A model generated the notes under the pieces. The model worked only from the letters and a program-made list of their open reading frames with translations, was not told the DNA's origin and did no database searches. Shown piece by piece: positions 34,729-43,974 of a stretch of 64,000 nucleotides of DNA. This DNA is from Solirubrobacter deserti (lineage in GTDB: Bacteria; Actinomycetota; Thermoleophilia; Solirubrobacterales; Solirubrobacteraceae). Within the stretch, counting starts at the first letter, position 1; each line of letters begins with the position of its first letter. Location of the stretch: positions 124,001-188,000 of the forward strand of contig NZ_QPKJ02000006.1 of the NCBI RefSeq assembly GCF_003344625.1. Reading direction: 5' to 3'. The translations under genes and the position numbers were made by a program.

Positions 34729-36495
34729 TTAGCGCGAGATGGGGCCGGTCGCGGTCGGTACGACCGCCTCGCTCGCGCAGGTGGTCGGTGTGGCGAGCCG
34801 GTCAAGGACGCGGCGCAGCGCTTGGACGACGCGCGTGTCGAACTGCGTTCCAGCGCCCCGTTGCAGCTCCTCGACCGCGAACGCCTGCCCCGGCGCCGGG
34901 CGGTACGGGCGGTCGGACGTCATCGCTTCGTAGGCGTCGGCGACGAGGATGATGCGCGACTCGAGCGGGATGGCGTCGCCGACGAGCCCATCGGGGTAGC
35001 CGCGGCCGTCCACGCGCTCGTGGTGGTGGCGCACCCATTGCGCCTCTTCGGAGAGGCCGGCGGCTTGCACGATCTCGTAGCCGAGCACTGAATGGGCCTG
35101 CATGACCCGGTACTCGTCGTCGGTCAGCGCGGCCGGCTTGTTGAGGATCATGTCCGGCACGCCGATCTTGCCGACGTCGTGCAAGAGGCCCGCGAGCCGC
35201 ATGCGGACCAGCCGGTCGCCGGTGAAGCCGAGCTCGGTGGCGATCAACGCGGCGAGCTCGGAGACGGTCTGGCAGTGGCTGCGCGTGTAGGAGTCCTTCG
35301 CATCCACGGCGCGCGCGAGGGCGGACGCGAGCGTCTGCGTGTGCCGCTCGTCAACCCCAGGGGCGTCACCGTCAGGGTCCATCTCGAGCGTGTAGATGGC
35401 GGCGTGCTGACGCAGGGCCTTCGCGCGCAGCAGCGCCATGTCGGCTTCACGGATGACCTCGTCGCGCGGGCGCAGCGCCTCGGCTTCGGCAATGCCCGCG
35501 GTGGCGGAGAAGCCCGGCAGCGCGGCGCGCAGTCGCTGCGCGAACTCCAGAGCGCCCCACGCGCGCGTGTCCGGGAGGATGACGGCAAACTCGTCGCCGC
35601 CGATGCGGTAGGCCTGATCGGCGCCGCGCATGATCGAGCGCACCGTGTCAGCGAGCGCGCGGATGCGCTTGTCCCCCGCCTGGTGACCGTGCGTGTCGTT
35701 GAGCGTCTTGAGGTCGTCGAGGTCGAGCAGCACGAGAGCCAGCGGCAGGCCGGTGCGTCCGGCGTGCTGCAACTCGCGCGCGAGGTCCTCGTGAAACACG
35801 CGGTGGTTGCGCAGCCCCGTGAGCGGGTCCGAGCTCGCCATCTGCGCGAGCTGCTCGAGCTCCTGGGCGCGAGCCGCCTGGAGCCGGCGCCGTTGGACGC
35901 GGAGCATCAAACCCAGCACCGTGAAGATGCACGCCGCCGCCACGATCACGATCAGCGCGCCGCGAATGACGGCGTCCAACTGTGCGCTGGCGTGCTCACC
36001 GAGGCCGCGCGCCCGGTCCGCCGCGATGTCGGTCTCGCGGGCCAGGGCGTTGCTGAGGTACGCGGCCAGTGCGCGCGCCACGTCCGCGCTCGCGGCGTCA
36101 GCGAACACCGGCTCCGCGAAGCGCCGGTACGCGGCATGCTCGGCCCGCAGACTCGTCGCGCTCGCGCCGGCTTGAGCCAGCGCCGCCTCGACGTCTGCCG
36201 CGGCACGCGCGTGCGCGGTCGCGTCGCGCGTCAGCAGGGCGCTCTGCTCACGGCTGTGCGCGACGTATGCCTCGCGATAGGCGGAGCTGACGCGGTCGCT
36301 GGCCGACGCCTGGCGCGACGCGTCGGCGGCCCCGCGCGCGCCGATCACCAGCACACAGGCCATGGCCAGCACAGCCAGCACACCGCCCCAGACGGCGATC
36401 GTGAATAAAGCAGAGCGACGGCGCGCCACGTACAGGAGATCGTCCCGCGCCGCCCGAACTTGAGCGCTCGGCGAGCGCAGAGTCATCCGCTTCAA
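34729..36495 (-). CDS. Membrane GGDEF-HD-GYP cyclic-di-GMP protein
   Basis: 588 aa from the TTG at 36495, which overlaps the stop of the decayed upstream frame (TTGA) and follows GAAGGAAG; the ATG at 36486 is the alternative. Two membrane helices (about residues 30-50 and 180-205) flank a helical extracytoplasmic sensor. A GGDEF domain follows (DPLTGLRNHRVFHEDLAREL, LLDLDDLKTLNDTHGHQAGD, then intact RIGGDEFAVILP), then an HD-GYP phosphodiesterase with SHCQTVSELAALIA, GLLHDVGKIGVPD and HHHERVDGRGYPDGL. Both catalytic sites look complete, so the protein can in principle make and hydrolyse c-di-GMP. The sensed signal is unknown. Confidence 0.93.
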   Translation of the reverse strand: MKRMTLRSPSAQVRAARDDLLYVARRRSALFTIAVWGGVLAVLAMACVLVIGARGAADASRQASASDRVSSAYREAYVAHSREQSALLTRDATAHARAAADVEAALAQAGASATSLRAEHAAYRRFAEPVFADAASADVARALAAYLSNALARETDIAADRARGLGEHASAQLDAVIRGALIVIVAAACIFTVLGLMLRVQRRRLQAARAQELEQLAQMASSDPLTGLRNHRVFHEDLARELQHAGRTGLPLALVLLDLDDLKTLNDTHGHQAGDKRIRALADTVRSIMRGADQAYRIGGDEFAVILPDTRAWGALEFAQRLRAALPGFSATAGIAEAEALRPRDEVIREADMALLRAKALRQHAAIYTLEMDPDGDAPGVDERHTQTLASALARAVDAKDSYTRSHCQTVSELAALIATELGFTGDRLVRMRLAGLLHDVGKIGVPDMILNKPAALTDDEYRVMQAHSVLGYEIVQAAGLSEEAQWVRHHHERVDGRGYPDGLVGDAIPLESRIILVADAYEAMTSDRPYRPAPGQAFAVEELQRGAGTQFDTRVVQALRRVLDRLATPTTCASEAVVPTATGPISR

Positions 36496-36724
36496 TGCAC
36501 TTCCTTCGGCATGCCTTCGATGTCGGCGATGCCATTGCGCACGGGCGTCCACTCGACGCGCAACCGCTCGGTCAGCCGGGCCTCGTATGTAGGTGGGGAT
36601 TGCCGGCGCGGGATGTGGATGGCGACTCGTCGCCGATGCCGAACGGCACGCTCACGCGCTTCGGCGCGGAGTACGCGGTTGGACGATCGGGCACCTCGGT
36701 GGCTCCTATGTCGTTGATCGTCAA
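36492..36724 (-). pseudogene. Frameshifted small gene upstream of the GGDEF-HD-GYP gene
   Basis: From a TTG at 36724 one frame reads LTINDIGATEVPDRPTAY and on to VPFGIGDE; a second frame continues VAIHIPRRQSPPTYEARLTE, then RLRVEWTPVRNGIADIEG and ends MPKEVH at 36492. Composition is protein-like in each half only, with the change near 36635, so a one-base indel has split a gene of about 78 codons. Its stop overlaps the start of the c-di-GMP gene. Family not recognised; a sequencing error here is possible. Confidence 0.45.
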
Positions 36725-36771
36725 TCTTGAGATAGAGAGACCGGCTCTGATCGGCGTGGGCTTGGTGCGCA

Positions 36772-37190
36772 TGGCTTCGCGGGGCGTGTCGCCTTCGGCG
36801 GCGCGGCGGGCCATGTACTCGCGAGCGGGCGGGAAGATCCCGATCTGCGTGAGCGCGATCGTGTAGAGCGCGCGGTTGAGCCGGCGGTTGCCGGCGCGGT
36901 TCAGGCGATGGCGTTGCTGTCGACCGGAGGATGCATCGAGGGGCGCGACGCCGGGTAACTGGCGAGTTTGGCCTCGTTGGCGAAGCGCCCGATGCCATCG
37001 ACCTCGGCCAGGATGCGAGCTGCGGTGATCCCCCAGCCGGCGGTGATCGCTGACAACCGCAACTCGCGCTCCGGACCGGCCAGCCACGCCTCCGGCAGGT
37101 CCGGCTCGCGCAGCGCCGCCCGCGCGACCGAGCGCGTCGATCGGGTCCGACTTGCCGAACGAGCGCGTGAACGTCAGACGAGAAGTGCGG
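36772..37190 (-). mobile_element. IS110-family transposase remnant
   Basis: Fragments of an IS110 (Tnp_20) transposase: FGKSDPIDAL, then in a shifted frame VARAALREPDLPEAW and AGWGITAARILAEVDGIG followed by RFANEAKLAS, then back in the first frame GVAPLDASSGRQQRHRLN and NRALYTIALTQIG. The catalytic-serine region (ASSG) is present, but the N-terminal RuvC-like part and the C-terminus are missing and two frameshifts (near 37135 and 36955) interrupt it. The element is dead. No terminal repeats were found, as expected for this family. It abuts a truncated TetR gene. Confidence 0.85.
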
Positions 37191-37227
37191 TAAGACACGA
37201 AGACCTCCGGACTCGGTGACGCGCTAA

Positions 37228-37646
37228 CTCCACAAGCTGGCGGGCGCCCAGGCACCCACGCTGTACCACCACTTCGGAAGCAAGCAGGCCCTGCTCGAGC
37301 GCGTCGTCGGCCACGGATTCCGCGACTACCTCGAGCAGCGCCAGACCGCCGGCCACCTCGTCGTGCCACCCTCCACCGCGGCGACCGCATCGTCGCCGCC
37401 AGCAGCGGCGTGATCCTCACACTGCTCACGCGCGCGCCCGAGCACCGCGACGCCGACCTCTCGCCCACCGCGCGCGACGTGATCCTCGCCAGTGTCACCG
37501 GCGCTCCAGCCGATACCGCTCCCGCGAGCCCGGCGACAGCCGCGATCACGTTGCCGGCCGCGCTGGCGCTTGACCCCGGCCCACTGTCGAAGACCGAGGT
37601 CGCGCTCATGCGCGACTGGCTAGAGCGGCTCACTGGCCCGAGCTGA
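37228..37646 (+). pseudogene. Truncated, frameshifted TetR-family regulator
   Basis: The helix-turn-helix end is recognisable (KLAGAQAPTLYHHFGSKQAL, then LERVVGHGFRDYLEQR), but the first helices are missing where the IS110 remnant begins. A frame change and loss of sequence near 37360-37385 lead into the C-terminal part (VILTLLTRAPEHRDADLSPT, ending SKTEVALMRDWLERLTGPS). It is convergent with the desaturase gene and may once have regulated the desaturase-reductase pair; that is inference from the common pairing of TetR regulators with such genes. Confidence 0.75.
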
Positions 37647-37728
37647 TGGGTCCGCCCGTGCTGGCCGCACAACGATTGACTCGGCGCGGTGAGTGACGCA
37701 AATGTCTGGCCGCCTCTGCGGCGGCGCC

Positions 37729-38961
37729 CTACGGCTGCTCGGGCATGGTCACGCGGACGCCGTCGAGGGGGAGTTCGGGCCCCCTCGCGGTTGCGCCCCG
37801 CCGCCGGCGTTCGGCGTCGTCGGGATGCCACGCCGCGCCGCCGTTCTCGGATCCGCGGCGGAACGGCCCGGGCTTTGGTCGCGGGCGGCCGCCGGGCAGC
37901 GCGAGGCGCAGGATCGTGCGCTGGACGGTGGCCCACTGCTTGAGGAACGGCCCGGTGTTGTAGGGCAGTTCGTAGCGTTCGCAGATCTCCTTGATCTGCG
38001 GCGCGATCTCGGCGTACCGCGTGCTGGGCATGTCGGGATAGAGGTGGTGCTCGACCTGGTAGCCGAGGTTGCCGCTGATGACGTGAAAGAGCGGGCTGCC
38101 CTCGATGTTCGCCGCGCCCAGCAGTTGGCGGACATAGAACCCTCCGCGCGTCTCGCCGGCGACTTCTTCCTCACTGAACGTGTAGGTCTGGTCGGGGAAG
38201 TGGCCGCAGAAGATGATCGCGTGCGCCCACGTGTTGCGGATGATGTTCGCGGTGACGTTGGCCGCGAGCGTGCTCTTGAAGCCCTTGCGGCCCGACAGCA
38301 GGGGGTAGGCGATGTAGTCCTTGGCGATCTGTCGCCCGGCTTTGCGGGCCATGCCCTTGAGCTCGCGCTTGAGCGCCTTGACGGACTTCTCGCGTTTCTT
38401 GATCGCGTCCAGATCAAGGTCGTGGAAGGCCACGCCCCACTCGAAGAACGCCATCAGCAGCACGTTGTAGACGGGCTGGAACAGGTAGATCGGGACCCAC
38501 TTCTGGTGCGGGTCGATCCGCATGATCTTGTAACCCAGATCTTTGTCCTTGCCGCGGATGTTGGTGTAGGTGTGGTGGATGTAGTTGTGCGAGTGCTTCC
38601 AGGCTTCGGGCGTCGACGCGGAGTCCCAGTCCCACGAGGAGGAGTGGATGTAGGGGTCCTGCATCCAGTCCCACTGGCCGTGCATGACGTTGTGGCCGAT
38701 TTCCATGTTCTCGAGGATCTTGGCCAGCGACAGCGTCGCCGTCCCCGCCAACCACGCGGGCTTGTAACGCCCGGCAAACAGCAGCACCCGGCCCAGCACC
38801 GCCAGGCGGCGATGCATCTCGATCATGCTTGTGATGTACCGCCGGTCGCGGTCGCCGAGCTCGGCGAACACCTCGTCGTGGATGGCGTCGAGCTCGCGTG
38901 CGAGGTCTTCGAGCTGGTCGTCACTCAGACGAGCCAGCGGGCTCTCGATCATGGTGTCCAC
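37729..38961 (-). CDS. Acyl desaturase (DesA3-like membrane fatty acid desaturase)
   Basis: 410 aa from GTG 38961 (GAGGAC 5 bases upstream). Di-iron membrane desaturase with the three histidine boxes: GHNVMHGQWDW, WKHSHNYIHHTYTN and YQVEHHLYPDMP. It introduces a double bond, probably Delta9, into acyl-CoA or acyl lipid in the membrane. It starts 18 bases after the ferredoxin reductase gene, the same partnership as mycobacterial DesA3 (Rv3229c) and its reductase Rv3230c. The C-terminus has a 50-residue Arg/Pro/Gly-rich extension past the usual end. Confidence 0.93.
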   Translation of the reverse strand: MDTMIESPLARLSDDQLEDLARELDAIHDEVFAELGDRDRRYITSMIEMHRRLAVLGRVLLFAGRYKPAWLAGTATLSLAKILENMEIGHNVMHGQWDWMQDPYIHSSSWDWDSASTPEAWKHSHNYIHHTYTNIRGKDKDLGYKIMRIDPHQKWVPIYLFQPVYNVLLMAFFEWGVAFHDLDLDAIKKREKSVKALKRELKGMARKAGRQIAKDYIAYPLLSGRKGFKSTLAANVTANIIRNTWAHAIIFCGHFPDQTYTFSEEEVAGETRGGFYVRQLLGAANIEGSPLFHVISGNLGYQVEHHLYPDMPSTRYAEIAPQIKEICERYELPYNTGPFLKQWATVQRTILRLALPGGRPRPKPGPFRRGSENGGAAWHPDDAERRRRGATARGPELPLDGVRVTMPEQP

Positions 38962-38979
38962 AGCGTCCTCGCTTCAGGT

Positions 38980-40077
38980 TCAGAGGTCGATCTCGACCGG
39001 GCCTTCGGGCGCGTTGATGCAGGTGCGGATCATCTCGCCGTCCGTGCCTGAGACCTTCCCCGTCCGCAGGTCGCGTACCCGTCCCGAGCACAGGCGACCC
39101 ACGCAGGTGTGGCAGATGCCCATGCGGCAACCGAACGGCAGGGCGGCGCCGGCCTCCTCTCCGGCGACGAGAATCGGCGTGCCCCCGTCCGCGTGCGCCG
39201 TCTCGCCGCTCGCCCGGAACGTGATCACGCCGCCCCCCCCGCCCGCGGCGTCACCCCCGATGACCGGCTGGAAGCGCTCCATGTGCAGGCGCGCGACGTC
39301 CGCGTGCTCGTCCCAGTGCGCGTGCATCGCGTCGAGCATCTGACCCGGGCCGCTCAGGAACGCCTCGCGCTCGCGCCAGTCCGCGCACAAGCGGTCCAGA
39401 TCCGCCGGCGCGAGCCGCCCGTACTCGCCGGTGTGCTGCACGTGCAGCCGGTAGCCGTCATGCCGGTCGGCCAGCCCTCGAAGCTGATCACCGAAGATCA
39501 CCGCCTCCGGCGTCCGCGCCGAGTGAAGGTGCGCGACGTCCCGGAGCGCCCCGCGCCTGGCGAGGTCGCGCAACATGCTCATGATCGGCGTGACGCCGCT
39601 GCCGGCGCTGATGAACAACAGCCGCTCGGGCAGCGGGTCGGGCAGCGTGAACGTGCCCTCCACCCCACCCAATCGCACGATCGTGCCCGGGCGCGCCTTC
39701 CGGACCAGATACGGCGTCACCTTGCCCGTCTCAACGAGCTTCGGGGTGATCGAGATGAAGCCATCCGCGCGACCGGGATCCGAGGTGATCGAATAGGCGC
39801 GCCAGTGATGAACGCCGTCGACGATCACCCCGACGCGCAGGTACTGCCCCGGCTCATGCCCCTCCCACACCCACCCGGGCCGGATCGTCACCGTCACAGA
39901 GTCGGCCGTCTCGCGCGTGATCGCCTCGATGCGCCCGCGGAGCTCCCGGCTCGACCACAGCGGATCGATCAACTCCAGGTAGTCGTCGGGCAGCAACGGC
40001 GTGAAGAACACACGCGCCGCCCGCAACAGCCGGCGACGCACCGCGGGCACCCGCGGACGAGCGCCGCGCTCAGCCAC
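38980..40077 (-). CDS. Ferredoxin reductase / 2Fe-2S oxidoreductase, electron donor to the desaturase
   Basis: 365 aa, GTG start. An FAD-binding FNR domain (YLRVGVIVDGVHHWRAYSIT), an NAD(P)-binding domain (LLFISAGSGVTPIMSMLRDL and a C-terminal FLSGP) and a plant-type 2Fe-2S ferredoxin domain with ligands in LPFGCRMGICHTCVGRL and the distal Cys in RTCINAPEG. It moves electrons from NADPH through FAD to the cluster and on to the desaturase encoded 18 bases downstream. Family match is to Rv3230c-type proteins. A run of eight G near 39232-39240 encodes a Gly stretch, an indel-prone site that is in frame here. Confidence 0.93.
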   Translation of the reverse strand: MAERGARPRVPAVRRRLLRAARVFFTPLLPDDYLELIDPLWSSRELRGRIEAITRETADSVTVTIRPGWVWEGHEPGQYLRVGVIVDGVHHWRAYSITSDPGRADGFISITPKLVETGKVTPYLVRKARPGTIVRLGGVEGTFTLPDPLPERLLFISAGSGVTPIMSMLRDLARRGALRDVAHLHSARTPEAVIFGDQLRGLADRHDGYRLHVQHTGEYGRLAPADLDRLCADWREREAFLSGPGQMLDAMHAHWDEHADVARLHMERFQPVIGGDAAGGGGGVITFRASGETAHADGGTPILVAGEEAGAALPFGCRMGICHTCVGRLCSGRVRDLRTGKVSGTDGEMIRTCINAPEGPVEIDL

Positions 40078-40323
40078 AGCCGCCTTCGCTCCCGCTCATC
40101 TCGAACAGCTCCTGTCCAAGACCGGCGCCGCCGCCCGCAAGATCCGTGTGGCCGTGACCATCGGAACAGCTCATCGACGGACGTACTGCCCCGTCCAGCG
40201 AATCGCAACGCGCTGGCGGCGGTCACGCCACGAACCCGTCCGGCCATCGGGGCGCCGGCCACGGTGCCGTACCGCTTGAGGCCTCCGTCGGAGGTGCGGT
40301 TGGATGCAGGTGACCCGAAACGG

Positions 40324-41579
40324 TCAGCCGTCGGCGCCGGAGTTGCTTGTTCTCTGCTGGCAAGGCCCGCCGTGCCAGTCAAGGCACAGCGCTGTGGCAT
40401 CGTCGCTGAGCTCGCCGTCGGTGGCTTGGAGGACCACCTGGGACCGATGCTGCACGGCTTCCCGCGGATGCATGTCGCGATCGGCGACGAGGATCGCGGC
40501 GACGTCGACGCTGCGGCGTTGCGCTCGAGCATGCCGTCGGTGAGCAACAGGAGCCGGTCGCCGGGCTGGAGTGGCAGCGTTTGCACGCGGTACTCGTGGC
40601 CGACGACGATCCCGAACGGCGGGTCGGCCGCGAGCTGCAGGCGATCGACACGCCCGTCACGCAGTCGTAGCGGAGGGGGATGGCCGGCGTTGACGACGGT
40701 GGCCGTCTGGGAAGGCAGATCCACTCGCGCGAGCTGGCCGGTGACAAAGCCGCCACTGCGCGCGAAGTCCGCAAGCCCCGAATTGGCGGCGGCTGCCTGC
40801 GCGGCCAGCCCGGCTCCGGCGCGGCGCGCGTTGCGAAGCCCTCCGACCAGCACGGTCGCGAGCACGGCGGCCTCGACCTCGTGCCCCATGGCGTCGGTCA
40901 TGGACAGATGCAGCGTGTCGCGCTCGAGCGCGAAGTCGAATGTGTCGCCGCCCGCGTTGCCGGTTGGTTCGAGCCACGCCGCAAGGGTGAACTGCCCCGC
41001 CTCGCACGTATAGGACCCGGGCAACAGACGATGCTGGATCTCGGCCGCCAACGACAACGGCACCGAGCGCTGGCCCAGGCGAACAAGTCGGTGAACCGAC
41101 GGTTGGCGATCACCACGTACGCCAGCGCGTGCGCGGCGGAGGCGATCAACGCCACGGTCCCCGCGTCAGGGGTCTCGGCGAGGGCTACTTCCAGTACCCC
41201 CATCGCTTCGCCTCGATGGTCACGGGAGCGAACACGCGGGTCTCGCGCCCACCGCTCACCACCTCGGTCGCCTGAGTGGCCATGGCTCGCCCCTGCCGAC
41301 TGCCCGTCAGAGGCAAACGTTCAGCGGTCTCGCGACCTTGTGTCCGGTCCGCCGCCTCACTGGAGGCGTGACCGAGCCGAACCAACGCTTGGCCGCTGAA
41401 GTCAGCGATCAGGAATGACACCGCGCCTGCCCCTATCGCTTCTCTCAGCTGCGCCGCGAGGACGTCGACGGCAGCGACCGGCGGTGCATCCTCGATGGCC
41501 GCGATCAGCTGCGGAAATCCAGTCGTGCTGAGCCTGGGCTCGCCATCGCCAACAGCGTACGGTGCAGAGCCTCGCCCAC
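40324..41579 (-). pseudogene. SpoIIE-type phosphatase gene with at least four frameshifts
   Basis: Reading across frames on the minus strand reconstructs one protein: VGEALHRTLLAMASPGSARL, then (shift near 41520) FPQLIAAIEDAPPVAAVDVL and SFLIADFSGQALVRLG, then (near 41195) VLEVALAETPDAGTVALIAS, then (near 41085) SVPLSLAAEIQHRLLPGSY and the phosphatase core MTDAMGHEVEAAVLATVLVG, NAGHPPPLRLRDG, LLLLTDGMLERNA, then (near 40510) DVAAILVADRDMHPREAVQH and DDATALCLDWHGG, stop at 40324. All core motifs survive in pieces, so decay is recent or the indels are sequencing errors. As written it cannot make a full protein. Confidence 0.85.
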
Positions 41580-41630
41580 CAGCCGTCAGCCGACGTCATG
41601 GCCTCGGAGGCTTCGACCGTTGCCTGTGCG

Positions 41631-41990
41631 CTACTGCGCGCGGACCACGAGGGCGATGCCTGAGAGGTCGATGGCGGCTCCGCTGTCGGTGAGCAACTCG
41701 ACGAGCGCGGCCGCGGCGACTCCCGCCGCGCGGATGGCCGCCGCAGACGACGCCGCACGAAGCGTGAAGATGACCGTCAGCTTGTCGGTACCCACCGACT
41801 GGGCGCTATGGCGGTCATAGCGCGAGCCGAGCTCCTCGCGTAGTCGGTCGTCGATTACCGAACGCAATTGCTGAAGCGCGTGCAGCACGGGCCCGGGAGC
41901 GTGGCCGGACAGGCAACTCAGCGCAACCCGCGCGTTGTACTTGGGGCCGGACGGCTCCGGCGGCGATTTGCTTGGCAACTGGGCAGACAT
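41631..41990 (-). CDS. Hypothetical small protein
   Basis: 119 aa from the ATG at 41990. After a Pro/Ser-rich N-terminus the rest is regular: YNARVALSCLSGHAPGPVLH, LQQLRSVIDDRLREELGSRY, a strand TDKLTVIFTLRA, a helix SSAAAIRAAGVAAAALVELL and an end IDLSGIALVVRAQ. That alternation suggests a real folded alpha/beta protein. Family not recognised. It lies 51 bases upstream of the broken SpoIIE gene on the same strand and may have been its operon partner. Confidence 0.55.
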   Translation of the reverse strand: MSAQLPSKSPPEPSGPKYNARVALSCLSGHAPGPVLHALQQLRSVIDDRLREELGSRYDRHSAQSVGTDKLTVIFTLRAASSAAAIRAAGVAAAALVELLTDSGAAIDLSGIALVVRAQ

Positions 41991-42454
41991 GAGCACGCGA
42001 TGCGGCGTCGCACTCAACCTGCAACGTGTTCGGCGCATGCGGCTCGGATTCGCGCATGTTCATCGCGATTCGTCCGCCAATGCCTGTCGGCCGCCTGCTC
42101 GTGACGAGCGGCCGCGTCTTCATGGCGGCGAACCGAACCAGCCATGGCACGAGTTCTATCGCACACGCGTGGCGCCGCGCGCCAGCACGGGAGGCTCGCC
42201 GACGCCCAAGCGCTGGTGGAGGACGTGAGGCGAAGAGTCCACGGGACGGCTCTCGGGCGCGTGGAGAAGGACCTGTGCGGAGTACTCTCGCCCCAAACGG
42301 ACCGGAACCGTCGAAGTGGAGCGCATCGCAGGACGGCGGATCGCGCTCAGGGCACCGACGATGCCTGCGGCCATCGAGTCACCCAAAGGGAAGCCTGTGA
42401 GAATCGTCGCACGGAACAGCGCAAGCAACCCTGAGCCACGAGTCAGACCGGGCG
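41991..42454. other. Intergenic, no supported gene
   Basis: 464 bases between a minus-strand hypothetical gene and the PAS pseudogene. Open frames here are short and of random composition. I see no RNA gene, strong hairpin or recognisable promoter; it probably includes decayed sequence. Confidence 0.4.
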
Positions 42455-42995
42455 GTGCTGCCCGTGGATGGGTTGGTCGCGCTGTATCACCGCGCCGTGA
42501 CCATCGCCGCCGGCGTGGCCGGCCTGGCCGAGCGCGCCGAACGTCGGGGCGATGCGGCCGGGGCGCAGGCCGCCCGCGCCCGCGCCATTCGCACTCGCCG
42601 GGCTGCCGCGAAGGGTCGCTCCGCCGCGCCTCTCCTACATGTGCGCCACCAGGCCGCGCAACTGCTCGACGTGCCGCGCGACTGGGGCGCGTATCTGGCG
42701 GCGGACACCGGTTCCGCTCCGGAGGCGGAGAGGTCGGCGCCACCCGAGGTTGCGGTCGCCATGATCGGAACCGACCTCGAGGGAATCGTCCGGGCTGGAA
42801 CCTCGCGGCGGAGCGGCTGTACGGTTGGATACGGCCCGAGGTCCTGGGCCGCTCGATCGCCGAGCTGACCGTCGGCCCAGAGGACGCGGACGTCGCCGAG
42901 CGGATCATGAGCTGCGTGCGCCACGCCGGCAGCTGGGAAGGCGAGTTCTGGGTCCGTCGGACCTCGATCCCGGCGTGCTCGTCCACGTGCCATAG
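42455..42995 (+). pseudogene. Broken paralogue of the PAS protein at 22768
   Basis: The first frame reads DGLVALYHRAVTIAAGVAGL to AMIGTDLEGIVRAG, matching the N-terminal half of 22768-23490. One base is then missing near 42800, and the next frame reads WNLAAERLYGWIRPEVLGRS, IAELTVGPEDADVAERIM and GSWEGEFWV. After that about 30 codons of the PAS beta sheet are deleted and a third frame gives DLDPGVLVHVP and a stop at 42995. The ligand-binding core is thus incomplete. Two independent lesions make decay more likely than sequencing error. Confidence 0.85.
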
Positions 42996-43104
42996 GCGGC
43001 CGACCGATTCGAGACCGACGTCAAGCGCCGGCGCACGGCGCGCTGACGCGACGCTGATCGCCTCATCGGTGCGAGCTCCCTCGTCGGATCGCCTGGGCGA
43101 GCGA

Positions 43105-43132
43105 GCTCTGACTGGCTTCAGCCAGTCAGAGC
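43105..43132 (-). terminator. Hairpin after the PRC-barrel operon
   Basis: A 13-bp perfect stem (GCTCTGACTGGCT / AGCCAGTCAGAGC) with a 2-base loop starts 10 bases past the stop at 43143 on the minus strand. Only a weak T-containing tail follows, but the position fits a terminator for the three-gene unit. Confidence 0.6.
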
Positions 43133-43142
43133 GGATGCTCAC

Positions 43143-43907
43143 TCAGCGGCGCGAGTCGTCGACGTCGACGCGCTCAGAGCGCACCGTGTCGGAGAGGGTC
43201 TCGTCCGTGGTCGTGACGTCCTTGTCGAGGCGCACGCGCTCCTTGGGGACCGTCTTCTTGTCGACGACGGCCTCCTCGGCGTGCAGGACGACCTCGTGCT
43301 CCTCCTCGGAGAGGTCAGGACCGTCGAGCGCGTCGCCGCGATTGGCGTCCGTGATCGGCTCGCGCTCGATCCGCACTTCCTCGCGCCGCACCGGGACCGT
43401 TTGGGTCACCTGGTCCTCGACGATGTACTTCTTGAGCCGCACGCGGCCCGCTTCGCGCTCGGTCGTGCCGACGCGGAGCTCTTCCTCGGACAGCGTCATG
43501 GCGTCGTCGGTGTTCGGGCCGCTCGTGTCCCGGCCCGGACCGCCGCGCTCACCCGTGTCGAGGGGGCGCCCGGCACGCGTGGACGCGTCGTCCTGCTCGC
43601 GGCCGTAGTGGCGGAACAGGTTGCTCTCCTCCTGCGGGGAGAGGGCGCCGTCGGGCTCGATCTTCGGGGCGTCCTTGACGGTCGCCTTCTCGAACGGGAC
43701 GCGGATGCCGCCGTCGCGTTCGCTCGCGTCCTGGATCGGAACGAACGACTGCTTGGTGCCGAACAGCCCGGTGGTGACCAGCGCCCACTCGGGCTCGTTG
43801 CTGTCGGCGTCGAGGTAGATGTCCTCGATCGTGCCGATCTTGTCGTCATGGGCGTCGATCAGGGTCTGTCCGCGCCAGCTGAGGACGTCGTTCTGGGTGG
43901 TGGCCAT
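43143..43907 (-). CDS. PRC-barrel and DUF2382 domain protein
   Basis: 254 aa with AAGGAGG before the ATG. A PRC-barrel domain fills residues about 5-85 (LIDAHDDKIGTIEDIYLDAD, EWALVTTGLFGTKQSFVPIQ). A DUF2382 (YsnF/AvaK) domain fills about 135-240, with its repeated RREEVRIEREPI and KERVRLDKDV strands. Proteins of this architecture are stress-associated in actinobacteria and cyanobacteria; the biochemical role is unknown. Third gene of a minus-strand unit with 43975-44631 and 44635-44925. Confidence 0.88.
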   Translation of the reverse strand: MATTQNDVLSWRGQTLIDAHDDKIGTIEDIYLDADSNEPEWALVTTGLFGTKQSFVPIQDASERDGGIRVPFEKATVKDAPKIEPDGALSPQEESNLFRHYGREQDDASTRAGRPLDTGERGGPGRDTSGPNTDDAMTLSEEELRVGTTEREAGRVRLKKYIVEDQVTQTVPVRREEVRIEREPITDANRGDALDGPDLSEEEHEVVLHAEEAVVDKKTVPKERVRLDKDVTTTDETLSDTVRSERVDVDDSRR

Positions 43908-43974
43908 GGTGGCCTCCTTGTGCTTGAAATTCGCGACGGGCCGACGGTCGTCGGGCCGGGTAATGCGCGCCGGC

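Noticed and set aside
36772..37190. Active IS110 element
   Set aside because: Two frameshifts and missing N- and C-terminal parts rule out an active transposase.
40324..41579. Programmed frameshifting as the explanation for the broken SpoIIE gene
   Set aside because: Four or more shifts at unrelated sites without slippery sequences cannot be programmed; decay or sequencing error is far more likely.
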